Shown: one piece after another, positions 50,379 through 61,200 of the stretch | Numbering within the stretch: position 1 is the first letter of the stretch | How the letters are laid out: each line of letters begins with the position of its first letter | Assembly (NCBI GenBank): GCA_033675545.1 | Contig: JAWDGP010005856.1 | Location: 1-64,000, forward strand | Reading direction: 5' to 3' | Origin: Elysia crispata | Taxonomy: Eukaryota; Mollusca; Gastropoda; Plakobranchidae | DNA: 64,000 nucleotides | The notes under the pieces: model-generated | Database searches by the model: none | What the model was told of the DNA's origin: nothing | The model's input: only the letters and a program-made list of their open reading frames with translations | Position numbers and translations under genes: made by a program

Positions 50379-50627
50379 TTTTCTTTACCATTTAAATACC
50401 AGATACTATACAAGTATACAACAAGAGGGTCTGAAATCAATTTGGTATAACTTATCTAGCGGCAATAAGAAGTCACAGTGTTGTGTAGCACATTGCATGT
50501 ATCATAGGCCTATTTATTTAGTTAGAATCTAGATCCAGGCTTTAATATTACTCAACGGAAAAAAATGTGGGAGGAACAAAGAGGGAAAAGTAAGTGTAGT
50601 TGATCTTTCTATCTTGAAAAGGAAGAG

Positions 50628-50737
<110 letters not shown>

Positions 50738-51122
50738 AGGTAGTGGTTAATGAAAATTAAAACTATCTTTCTAAATAACTGTTAAAAATTGTTACTAGCG
50801 AACATATTCTCTAATTTTAATACGCTGAATCTGAATTTGTTAATAGATTTGGGCTACGGTTAATATTAAAAAAAAAAAATTTAAAACAAATTTAATTTTC
50901 CTGCGCCCATCAATCACCGACGCCGCCAGCCACGCCTATCAAATAACTGCGCCAAAATATCAAGCAAGTTGGATTCGTCGGGCGGCGTGACGGTGGCCCC
51001 ATGGAGTGACGAAAAACTATGAGATTTTCTCGTCCACACTGTCAGTTCCACCTCACGGGTCGACCCATCGGGCGCCCAATAGGTAACCGACTGTTCGGAG
51101 TGACAATGTGGACGCCGCTTTA

Positions 51123-51916
51123 GACGCGTTTCTTGTCTCTTCTTTCAGTTACTCCCACGAATATGGTAACATACATCTATTAATTGCTCAAAATCAAAAT
51201 ATAAAACATATTTCCTTCTCTGAACAGTAGTCTCTGCATTAAATGCTAACCAGTAAGCCTTTGTCAGACTTTCAAGAAAGGCACCTCTCGCTGAAATTTA
51301 TTAGGAACATCGTCTTTTCTTTTAGCTATCTTAAAATTACTTTTTTTTTTGGCATAAAAATATGACTCCCCCCCCCCAAAAAAAAAAAAAAAAAAAAAAA
51401 AAGTTTATATGGCACTGCCCAAAAAATCGCGAAAACAAACAAACATAAAAACAACAACATCATGTGCTATCGAATGAAACGACAGGTAACAGTGCATTTA
51501 TCTGGTTTGCAATGCACGTGTATATCTTAATCTTTCCTGACTCAGTGACTGACTATTGACTGCTATTTTTATTTAAATTTATCTTAAAGGCTGAAAAAAA
51601 AAATGGAGGTAGAGGGGGGTGCAAACAACCAGTGCATAGCAATTGTTATGTAGTTGATGAGGCAAAATTGTCAATCCTGTTAGGAAGAGCATGATCCTGA
51701 GTCGGGTGAGCTGAATTTGATATCTTGGTTATGAAAGCTAATACTAGTATTAGCCTACAAGTGGCTTTTCCCTCAAAACTTTGGTAGATCAGAACTTCAG
51801 CTGCAAATTCAAACATTTAACAGAAGCATTAATAAAGTAAGTGAAAGGGAATTTAATATTTAGATCCATCCATCTTTAAAAACTAATTTTGTTGTGTGTA
51901 ATAATGTTGTATTCAA

Positions 51917-51992
<76 letters not shown>

Positions 51993-52440
51993 CATTAATC
52001 AAATTGCGGAAGCTTTTAATAACTATGAGAGTATCATCATTTCCCCCCGTATAAGACTCTACGATGTATTAGAGAAATTAACCAGTTGATAATCACTCTG
52101 AACAGGTTTTTATCTATTAATTTGAACTGTTAAAAACTTTTTTTCCTCAACTCAAGACCTACATCCGTAGCACTAACATTTGAAATTGTTGTTTTAGTTG
52201 TTGTGATAAATCCCCCACTTTGATTGGTCAATGTTCGCCATGTTATGAATCGAACTTTTCATGTCATGTCGGAACTAAATATTGTACTAGCTTGGTAAAG
52301 ATAAGATTCCCGACTTTGGCTGAGGAATAGCCAGTGGCCCTCTCATCTCTTACTTAACTGTGGCACAAATAGATCTACAAACGAGCCATCGAAATGTCAA
52401 ATGTATGATATTAATTATACGTTTCATGATTTTGATCATC
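51123..52440. other. No gene seen; (ATT)n microsatellite
   Basis: Contains an (ATT)n run at 51919-51992 and an A-tract at 51376-51402. A patch near 52205-52260 has a GATTGGTCAA motif (inverted CCAAT) in less AT-rich DNA. It could be a promoter, but no transcript can be tied to it. Confidence 0.4.
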
Positions 52441-52740
52441 TAGACCTAGATCTGGAATGTAGAGGAGTAAATCTAGATCTAGAGTCTAGATCTAGATCTA
52501 GATTCCAGATCTCTAGTTCTATAATGTGAAAGTAGATTCTAGACCAAGATCTGGATTAGGATAGATCAAGATAAATATTTAGATGTAATCTTGAATTAAA
52601 GTCTAGAGCGAGAAGTTGAAATGTACAATTCAGATCCATAAATTAGGCTGGATCTAGATTCTAGATCCAGTCTCAATTTTGGACTCTTCTAAAATGGATT
52701 TAAATCTAGATCTAGATATAGATTTTCTAGATCTACGTCG
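52441..52740. repeat. Cluster of TCTAGA/TAGATC hexamer repeats
   Basis: About 300 bp densely populated by (TAGATC)n runs, for example TCTAGATCTAGATCTAGATT at about 52484-52504, with degenerate copies between. The unit contains the palindromes AGATCT and TCTAGA, so every run is self-complementary. Confidence 0.85.
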
Positions 52741-53530
52741 CGCAGGCGTTTATGATGAAATGACGGGCATTAGTTAAGTTATAGGCCTATTACTTATTTA
52801 GTAAGCACTCTTACAGTTAACTAGTACAGGGTTGTTACTTCGCAGTCAATCATGGTGTTTACTTACAATGTTTAGCGATTGGATGAATGTTTCTAACTTT
52901 ATTTTACCAGATTTTCCCCATGCAATCTAGATTAGGTCTATAGTCGGGTTAGATCTACTCCTAATGAATGAGTAGCAGATTAGATACACTCATATTAGAA
53001 TCCATGATGGCTGTGATGTGCCCTAATTTATCAGCTAATTGCACATCTCTTTATCATTTATTAAAGTATATTTATGATCTGAATACCTCAACTTTACTAG
53101 TCAATATCTCAAGATTCAAATATTGATCTGTGACTATTTCACTGAATTTGTCCATTAAAAGTTCATAAAGACTTTATTTTATAATTACTAATCAGTCACA
53201 CTTTGTAACGAAATGATTGGAATAGAATTCATTGCTAGATTTAGGTTACTTCCTTAAATACTGGGCATTTTTTATGTGTGGAATGATTCTATAAACTTCT
53301 TAAATTATTATAACATAATTGCACCAAATGATTTGAAACAAAAAGGGAAAATGTTCGCAAAAATTTACTACTATTTTGGATTAAATCCTCAATAGGGTCC
53401 TAACACTGCAGCTGCTAAGGATTTTATTTGGCTTTGATTCCAAATCTTTAAATGCATTTTCTCCTTGCATTTTTCGAAAATTAACTCTGTGTTGATCCTT
53501 ATCTTAAACAACTGTTTGCAACTCCTTTAA

Positions 53531-54087
53531 CCCTTTTAGATGTGCATTAATCGGCAGCCATTTTGTTTGTAACTGTAAGGTTCAGCTTCTTGCCAACTAA
53601 TGCCTGGTTTATTATCCGCAAACTGGAGACAATAAAGTTCATTTTTTTTTCTTACTTTTGTAGAACTAGCTAATCACACCTACAAGAAGAATCTCATGCA
53701 AGACACAATAAAGAGCGCCTAGATCTAGATAGATTCTAGACTACTTTGATCTAGAGGAGCCTAGATCTAGATCTAAAAATCGAAAACACTCTTCCTCTTC
53801 ATTGTTGATGTTTAGATACACATCTGACTCATTATCAAGCTTTATATCACTTGCTTAATTTTCCATGATGGGAAAACCGATGCAGAAGTCAAAATCATAA
53901 GATAGCAAAAGATAAATCATAACTGGTGATAAAATAAGATGACTGGGAATGGCGGTCTTCACCGCGAAAAAGTTGAAAATGCAAAAACTGGCCTTGACAC
54001 AGCCTCTCTTTTTCGCCCAAGACCTTGGCATCCCTGAGGCTCTAGGCCTAATTTCGGCCAGTTTGGGCTGGGATAAATCTAAAAGGG
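53531..54087. mobile_element. piggyBac-type MITE, 557 bp
   Basis: CCCTTTTAGAT at the left (53531-53541) and ATCTAAAAGGG at the right (54077-54087) are exact inverted copies, and each is bounded by TTAA (53527-53530 and 54088-54091). The TTAA target and CCC start are the signature of piggyBac elements. The interior has no transposase frame. Confidence 0.7.
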
Positions 54088-54091
54088 TTAA

Positions 54092-55759
54092 CAACTGAGA
54101 TAACAGTTGGCCATATTCTTAAACTGTTAAACTCAGTTTTAGACCTTTATATGTCCATGTCTATAAATGCAGCAACACATCTCATTTTGTGGTATACAAC
54201 TCTTTTTCTAAGCGTTCATTTCTGTATGGAGTAAGTGTTGTAGGGACAAAAAATGATAAATTTGAGGTTATCGGCCCAACTCCCTCTCTTTAAAATTGTA
54301 TTTCTTAATGAATTTGATATGCTAAACACGCATATGAAGAGTTTGTTTGTCGCAAATTAATACTTTTCAAGGTATAAGCATTTATGGGGTGCACTATTTC
54401 CTTGTTTGTCTCAGTTCTTATGCCAATCTGCACGTTTTTGCACACTAATTAGTTCTGCTTGACAGAAGTAAAGATCTGCAAACGTGATTTCACTGACTTG
54501 GATTATTCTATTCTATATTTACTTTGGATTATTCTATTATATATTTTGTTTAAATTTTGGAATATTAACTATGTAATAATATGAGTTAAAATGTAACTAT
54601 GGGTAATTAATTTTAATAAACAAAAAAAAGATCAGCCTGTGGAGTTCAGCACTGTCTAATGTTGTGCCTTTCTAGTACTCACTAGCCGTCCACAAGCCCT
54701 CTTGGCTGGGTGACAAACACAATGTGCGCCTTTGATAGTGAAGTCACATACAGCTTGCGTTAGCCCCATTCCAATGCCTTTATTACTTTACTATTTCCAA
54801 AAGAGATTCGGAAATTGTTGAATCCGAATCGTATTTAATTTCTTGGTCTTGCTCTTGGAAGAAAAGAATGAATTATTTTTTTGAAGCCTAGGGTCAAACC
54901 TATGGTAGTCTTTAGATCTAAATCAAGTGGCCTCAAAACTTTTGCAAAGTAGGGTGATTCTTGACTTTTAGAACATAGATTAGGTCTAGATCTAGTAGGA
55001 ATACTCTACGAAGAAGAGCATATATTGCTCACGGCTGTTAAAGAGCGGCATTTTAGTTTGCCTGCTGCACCCGTGAAGCACCTTGTAACCCGATCGGGTC
55101 ATGGGGTCACCACACCTGCAGAACGGGGATTCCCCTTTCCTCGCAACTTTAGATTTTAGATCTAATTTTCACACCAAAACAATGGAGAATTTAAGCTTAT
55201 GCATGAAAGGAAGAACTACAAAAATCATATAATTTGTTACATCTATATTTCAGCGATACGAGGATATATTTTTTCCCCTTCTTTTCATTTAATTGATGGA
55301 GTTATTGAGTGCTTTAATTATAAGTACATGAATCTGGAATAATCGTAAGTTGGTGACGTTTTTTACGGGACATTTATGAAAAATCGAAACAATTTTTGGG
55401 GATGAAATTTTTACAGCATTTTATATGTTGAACTTAACACCCACCAAATCGCATTAGCGAAGAGTTCTCCGTTTCCAAGTTATGCGGGTTTGAGTTATGA
55501 TAGTCCAGTTCTTACAGCGCTGGTACGGCGTTATGATGTAAAATAATAAATCTAAACAACGATAGAATATCGTATTTCAAGCTGTGGAGCGTCAATATAT
55601 ATGAGGGAGGCCTGGTGTTAACTTTTAACAAAATTAAAAACAGGCACTAAGAAGAAAATGAAACTTGTGTAGGGTTGCGCATTGTCTTCCTTTAAAGCTA
55701 AGTCATACATTTACTTTGCCTTACGTTCTTCAATCGGCGGGGCGTGTGCTACGAGTAAG

Positions 55760-55760
<1 letters not shown>
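54092..55760. other. No gene seen
   Basis: A GC-richer patch at 55010-55150 has no recognisable frame. The first exon of UBE2S may lie somewhere between here and 58.2 kb but was not identified. Confidence 0.35.
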
Positions 55761-55761
<1 letters not shown>

Positions 55762-55819
<58 letters not shown>

Positions 55820-55826
55820 GTGTCTG

Positions 55827-55857
<31 letters not shown>
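55762..55857. repeat. (CT)n followed by (TCTG)n microsatellite
   Basis: About 54 bp of CT repeats pass into about 40 bp of TCTG/TGTC repeats. The two overlapping open frames here code only Leu-Ser and Cys-Leu repeats and are not genes. Confidence 0.97.
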
Positions 55858-56841
55858 AAATTTTCAAGCTTTTATTATAACTTTCTTCAAACCTCTGACG
55901 CCTAAGTGCTTTGAGTTTATTTACGTCAGAATATTAAAAGCATATTGTAAAAATCTTAATTTTTTTTTTTTTGTTACTGGAATGATTGTGAACACCAAAA
56001 GTTAGTAACGAGCCGTTGATAAAGTCCGCACAGAGAAACTTTTGATTGTTTCCTCTATCTGCTACTTAACGATCTATCACAACAAGATCTGCAAACTTCA
56101 TGGAGCTTTTGGTTGCGTACAGATTCTAAGTGCTGCTCCATATTTAACTGTGTTGGTTTGAGGCTTCTAAGGTAGATCTATAATGCAGAGTGTTATTTGC
56201 GGGTAGTTCGTGCAGACCCGAGCATGTGGAATTATTTTAAAAAATCATAAAATCACTGGAAAACTCTTCGCACTTGAAACTTTCACAAGTTCTTTATATT
56301 AATCTTTTAAATATAGGGAAACAATTTTTAAGCGATAAAATTGTTTCACTTTTGAAATATTCCTATTAAACTGAGGTGTTATGAAAATCAAGACTTTTTT
56401 CTGTTCTTTTACTAGAAGTATGAAGATTCACCTGTACCATCTAAACACTTTATAATTGAGAGATAAAAAATATAGCGTTGTATTCAGGACAATTTCAGCT
56501 TTAAAATGAATATTTGTTTGATATACTTGATGTTAATGAGGCCAGATTTATCGCGATGCAAAAACAAGTAAAAAATCCTAATATTAGATTTAACAGCAGT
56601 GCACCGTCACGCACGGGCACACACGGTTGTAGCCTGCGTGACAGGTGATTGATCACCGATCCGCCCACTAACTGCGGGAGTCTGAGGTAGGGCCTGGAAG
56701 CAAACTAAGTTGCCACTTTTTGGTCTGTTTTAACAGCCGTGTGCTACCAATATATAATTCTCTTTTTTACTTGATGTAATATGAACATTAGAAATGTGTG
56801 CATCATGCTGTTTAAGTGGCTTTGGTAGTGATTGAAAAATG

Positions 56842-56880
<39 letters not shown>

Positions 56881-56884
56881 TATA
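55858..56884. other. No gene seen; (ATT)n then (TA)n at the right end
   Basis: The GC-richer segment 56590-56710 (GTCACGCACGGGCACACACG and onward) could be a promoter or an old repeat. ATT and TA simple repeats (about 56846-56885) abut the next MITE. Confidence 0.35.
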
Positions 56885-57333
56885 TACCGTATTCCCTCCA
56901 TTAGTAGCGCCATCTCTAATAAACGCCCCCCCCCTTTCCCATCCAAGCAACACTTAAAAAACACCACTTTCGAGAGCAAAAGATTCTTATTAAACTCAAA
57001 CTCAAAACATTTATTAAGCGATAGATCTGATGATAACAACAGACAACACATGTTAACAATGAATGACTATGGTACTGCAATTGTCATCTCAAATTGGGGA
57101 TGTCAAAGGCGTCTGAGGTTAATGTCCTGGACTATTGCAGTCCTTGTAGTCATCGACTCGAATGACACCCAACCATGGCACTCTAAAACTAACTAGAGGG
57201 GGAGGGGGGGGGGCGGCGACGGCGGAAACGGCGGCACTTTGTCTTTGAAGAAAGTCATCCAAAACATTCCATTAGACGCACCCCCCCTTTTCATTTTCAC
57301 GCGCCCGGCGCTACTATTGGAGCGAATACGGTA
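56885..57333. mobile_element. 449-bp MITE with 27-bp inverted repeats
   Basis: The left TIR (56885-56911) begins TACCGTATTCCCTCCATTAG and ends TAGCGCC. The right TIR (57307-57333) is its reverse complement with two changes (25 of 27 identical). Both ends abut TATATA runs, which suggests insertion into a TA-rich target. C-runs and G-runs lie just inside the ends. No transposase. Superfamily not assigned. Confidence 0.75.
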
Positions 57334-58230
57334 TATATATATCTTTGAAAGAAACACTCATTTTTCCTCCCTTTATGTTAATCTATTCCAATAAAGAGTT
57401 AAATATTGAAGGAAAAATGTTAATTAATATTAAGAATTAGTCTATCAAACTCTATGTTGTCATTGTGACGGTTGACAATGATCATTGGGTAAAAAAAATC
57501 TCATTGACACTTTGCTAGCAATGTGTTTTATATTGTTTTGTCTGTTTATAAATGTATTTTTATAAATTGATACCTTTTGTCAGTAATTGCCTTTTATTTT
57601 CTTTGGCTCTTTGTGTAAGTTTAAGAATAGTTATGTTTTTGAATGGTTAATTTCTCAAATTAACATTTTGGGGGTGTAGGAAAAGTTCAAGGTTGACACC
57701 TCACGTAATTCTTCTGAGAATAGGGTGAACTAAAGAGAAGGCCCCCAAATTTGCACTAATTGAGCTATCGCGATCAATTAAAGCTTTAACATTGATTGAA
57801 TCATACATTTAATTTCTGTAATCACGTGCAAGTGAGGGCAAGAGGATTAGTTTCCTTTACATCTCCATATTTCTATCAAAAGGTGGCATGACAGTTCAGT
57901 TACATCCCATTAACAAGAAAACAACACAACTTCACAAACTCAAATGTCTTTTTAACTGCCAAATTGCAAATTAGATATTTATAGATCTGAAATATTCATT
58001 ATTTAAAAGAAATAACTGTGGCTCAATTTGTATTAGAACACCTGTTTCATGAACTCAAATAATCCAAAGCTTTAACTCCATGTCAATTAATTAGAAGGCC
58101 AACATATGCATTGTCTCACATAGTCCAACAGTTACACTAGAAAATTTTAAACATCATCTTTTTATAGATAATCTTGTTATATAATTTTATTCTTGCTATA
58201 TCCTTATTCTTGGCATTATTTTTCCTACAG
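57334..58230. other. AT-rich sequence before UBE2S exon 2
   Basis: Ends at the TTTTTCCTACAG acceptor of UBE2S exon 2. The frame that runs into that exon from an ATG at 58174 crosses the polypyrimidine tract and is not taken as the true start. Confidence 0.45.
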
Positions 58231-61200
58231 ATTTCAAATGTAGAAAATCTATCACCTCAAATTATTCGACAAGTTGCGAAGGAAGTGAGTGGGCTCTGTA
58301 GAAATCCACCTGAGGGCATAAAAGTTTTCATGAATGATGAAGATGTGACGGACATCCAGGCTACAATAGAGGGTCCAGGTACTAAATCAGGAAATGGCAT
58401 ACCTTATATTGAGTTCAGATGAATATTTGAGAAAATATACTTTTATTCCTTTATGAGCCAAATATTTTAAAACCTATCCAGAGAAGTGTATCCCGCTAAG
58501 TTTTATGAAGTAGTGCTATTGAAACTTTTCATTGCTTTATCTGTACAATTTGCAAAAACATGTAATGATCTCCCTTGCACTTATTATTCGGCAACAGTCT
58601 GGCATTCATGTACACATAAGATTATATTGATTAGGGTTGCAAAGTTTGCTTTGTCTTTCAGTATTTTTTTTTTACCGTATTGGGTTTGAAAATGATTCAA
58701 TCACAAGTAGAGGAAACCTGTTCTGCTCGGTTGTGATAGCTAAGAGTGAATTAGTTTATTTCTGGTTATGTTTTATTTATTCTTATTTATATTTTAGTTT
58801 GCAGCACCTCATCTCTTGTGTGGTAAGAGCTATATCTAATGAGCAAAACCAAACCTTCATATTGTCCGTTGAACTGTTACATGACCTACTTACTGTAAAA
58901 TGTTGATCAAAATGAACAGCAGAGGGTTCCAGATTTTTCAATACTTTTACTAACATAATAACTGATGCTTTTTGCTTTTGTGCTTTTTTTTTTTTTATAA
59001 AGTTTAAATTGTAACGAATTTCTTTGTAGTTGCACTTTTCTTTATTATCTTCACAGCTGATACTCCTTATGCAGGGGGCACCTTTCGGATGAAGCTTGTT
59101 CTTGGTAATAACTTTCCCTCAGAACCTCCAAAAGCCTTCTTCCTCACTAAAATATTTCATCCCAATGTGTCAAGCAATGGCGAAATCTGTGTCAACACTC
59201 TAAAGAAAGATTGGAAACCTGATTCAGGAATAAAACATATTTTATTGGTAATTATATTCCACTGACTTCGAATTGTCCATTTTAGTCCATTCTTTAATAT
59301 TGTCTACCTAATTCTTGATTGAGCGTCATTGTTTTATATAATCTCAATTCCAAATTCCCTATTAAACTGGTCGAGTTAATGTAAGTTTTGCCCCTGAAGA
59401 AATGCTACATCTTTGTTTTAAAATAGAAATGTGGAGCACCCCTAAAGCCTACAATATTTATACAGCATTAGTCTATTTATTATGCTGGATCTAGATTAGA
59501 TCAATCTGATGTGAATTTTTTTCTAAAACTCCTAGAGCTTAATTTAAATTTTTTAAGTAGAGTTGGGTGTGGACCACATTTTTCACTGATTTGAAAGACA
59601 GCAAGCACAAGAATCGGGTACACTTAAGTCAGCAGGTATACTGTGGGCAGTAAGACAGTGGCGCTGCCTCCATGCTTCCTTTGTAGATGAAATGTTTCTA
59701 ATCCACCACCAAGACAGTGGGTTAAAATCTTCCTGTCCCACTGCACCCCGTTTTCACTAGGCAATAATCTGTCCTATGCCCATCTCCCAAGCTATCTGTG
59801 ATCGCAGCAATAAAGCGATAGCAGATGAGGGCACAGTCAGTCAAAAGAGGTGAGAAAAAAAAAAGATTACATTGAAACTACATGCGCAATATTGTCTTAC
59901 ATGTTAGTGTTATCCAAAGCATCCTTATATTTACAATTACAGATGTCAGATTATATAAAACTAAGCCTAGATCTAATATATAGATTAGGCCTAGCTTGTT
60001 TAGACACATCGCGGACGTCTCTCTTCACTTTCTGCCAATGTACTGTAATCAATTAAAAAAAAATTGTGCATCAATTATGAATGAGAAGGCATGTGGCAAG
60101 ACGAGTAAAAAGGAGCTTTGCAGTATTAAGTAGCAGTTCAGTACATTTCATACATACATGAGTAACTGGATATTAATCATGTCATCGCTTCGTGGTTATT
60201 TTAGAAAGTAACAAATTAATACCAGTTTTACAGTACCTCGGCTTAGACTAGAACCTCTTCATCAGATTTCCCTTGCTTCATGTAGATTCTAGAAATGGGC
60301 CTTATAACAAAACCTAGGCTATCTTATTCTAAAAAAGTAGAATGGTTGGATGATACCAGACTACAGGGCATGGTGTGCAGTTATCAAGTGGGAAAATTGT
60401 GGATCTAGACCTGACAGGATGCAAATCTCTAATGTTCATTCTCTAATCAACAACACAATGCAAACTCCTAAGGCATTTACTGCCCGCAAGTCCACAACCA
60501 CAGTGCCTGTTACTCGCCCTCCTCAGTGAGGTCCAGGGGTAGTTGAGATCATGCAGGTTATCATTCCCAACTCTACCTTAAAGTGAAATAAAAGCTAGAT
60601 GTGTTTTTCTCTTGCATAAAAAAAAATTTTTTTTAGCTGAAATTTATGATCTACACAAAGGAAAGCAAGGGGCAAAAAGACGTAAAGTAACCATTCGATT
60701 ATAGTGCTATATAGTGGCACTTAATATCTGAGTTTTATAAGCTTGAAGTGGTTTCATTTTTAGACCGGTTTTGGAAAATTCTCCAAATTCTGAAATTCCA
60801 CTAATAAAGATTTAAATTGAGCTTGATATAGTTGTTCAAGGTAAAACATATTTATTGTGATTAGTTATATTAATGGTGTCATTTTATAAAGATATTTTTG
60901 GTTTTGTTTTGCCAGTCCATTTTATCTTAAAATATAACTTATTTAGTTCTGCTACTTCAGAAATAAAAAAAAAAACTCATTGGAAAAGGTATTTTTCATC
61001 AAAGCTGATATGCAAGAGTGCTTGTATGCATGTATGTTCTGCATGCATTTGAGTCGAGGCTAAAATGAAATGTAATTGCTTTTTTTTACTTCCAGACGGT
61101 AAAGTGTTTGTTGATTGTGCCTAATCCTGAGTCAGCGTTGAATGCTGAAGCAGGGAAACTCTTGTTGGAACAATATGAAGATTACTCACTGAGAGCAAAG

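Noticed and set aside
51592-51604. ATGGAG followed by GTAGAG as the missing UBE2S first exon
   Set aside because: Phase would fit, but it is one of several such chance matches, sits after an A-run and has no supporting promoter context.
51889-52089. Poly-isoleucine frame
   Set aside because: Translation of the (ATT)n microsatellite.
55665-56005. Overlapping Leu-Ser and Cys-Leu frames
   Set aside because: Translation of the CT/TCTG microsatellite.
56816-57196. 126-codon frame on plus next to UBE2S
   Set aside because: Spans ATT/TA repeats and the interior of a MITE; no domain, no splice context.
58174-58422. UBE2S starting at the ATG at 58174
   Set aside because: This would translate through the polypyrimidine tract and the CTACAG acceptor. 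Homology begins exactly at the acceptor (58231), so an upstream exon is more likely.
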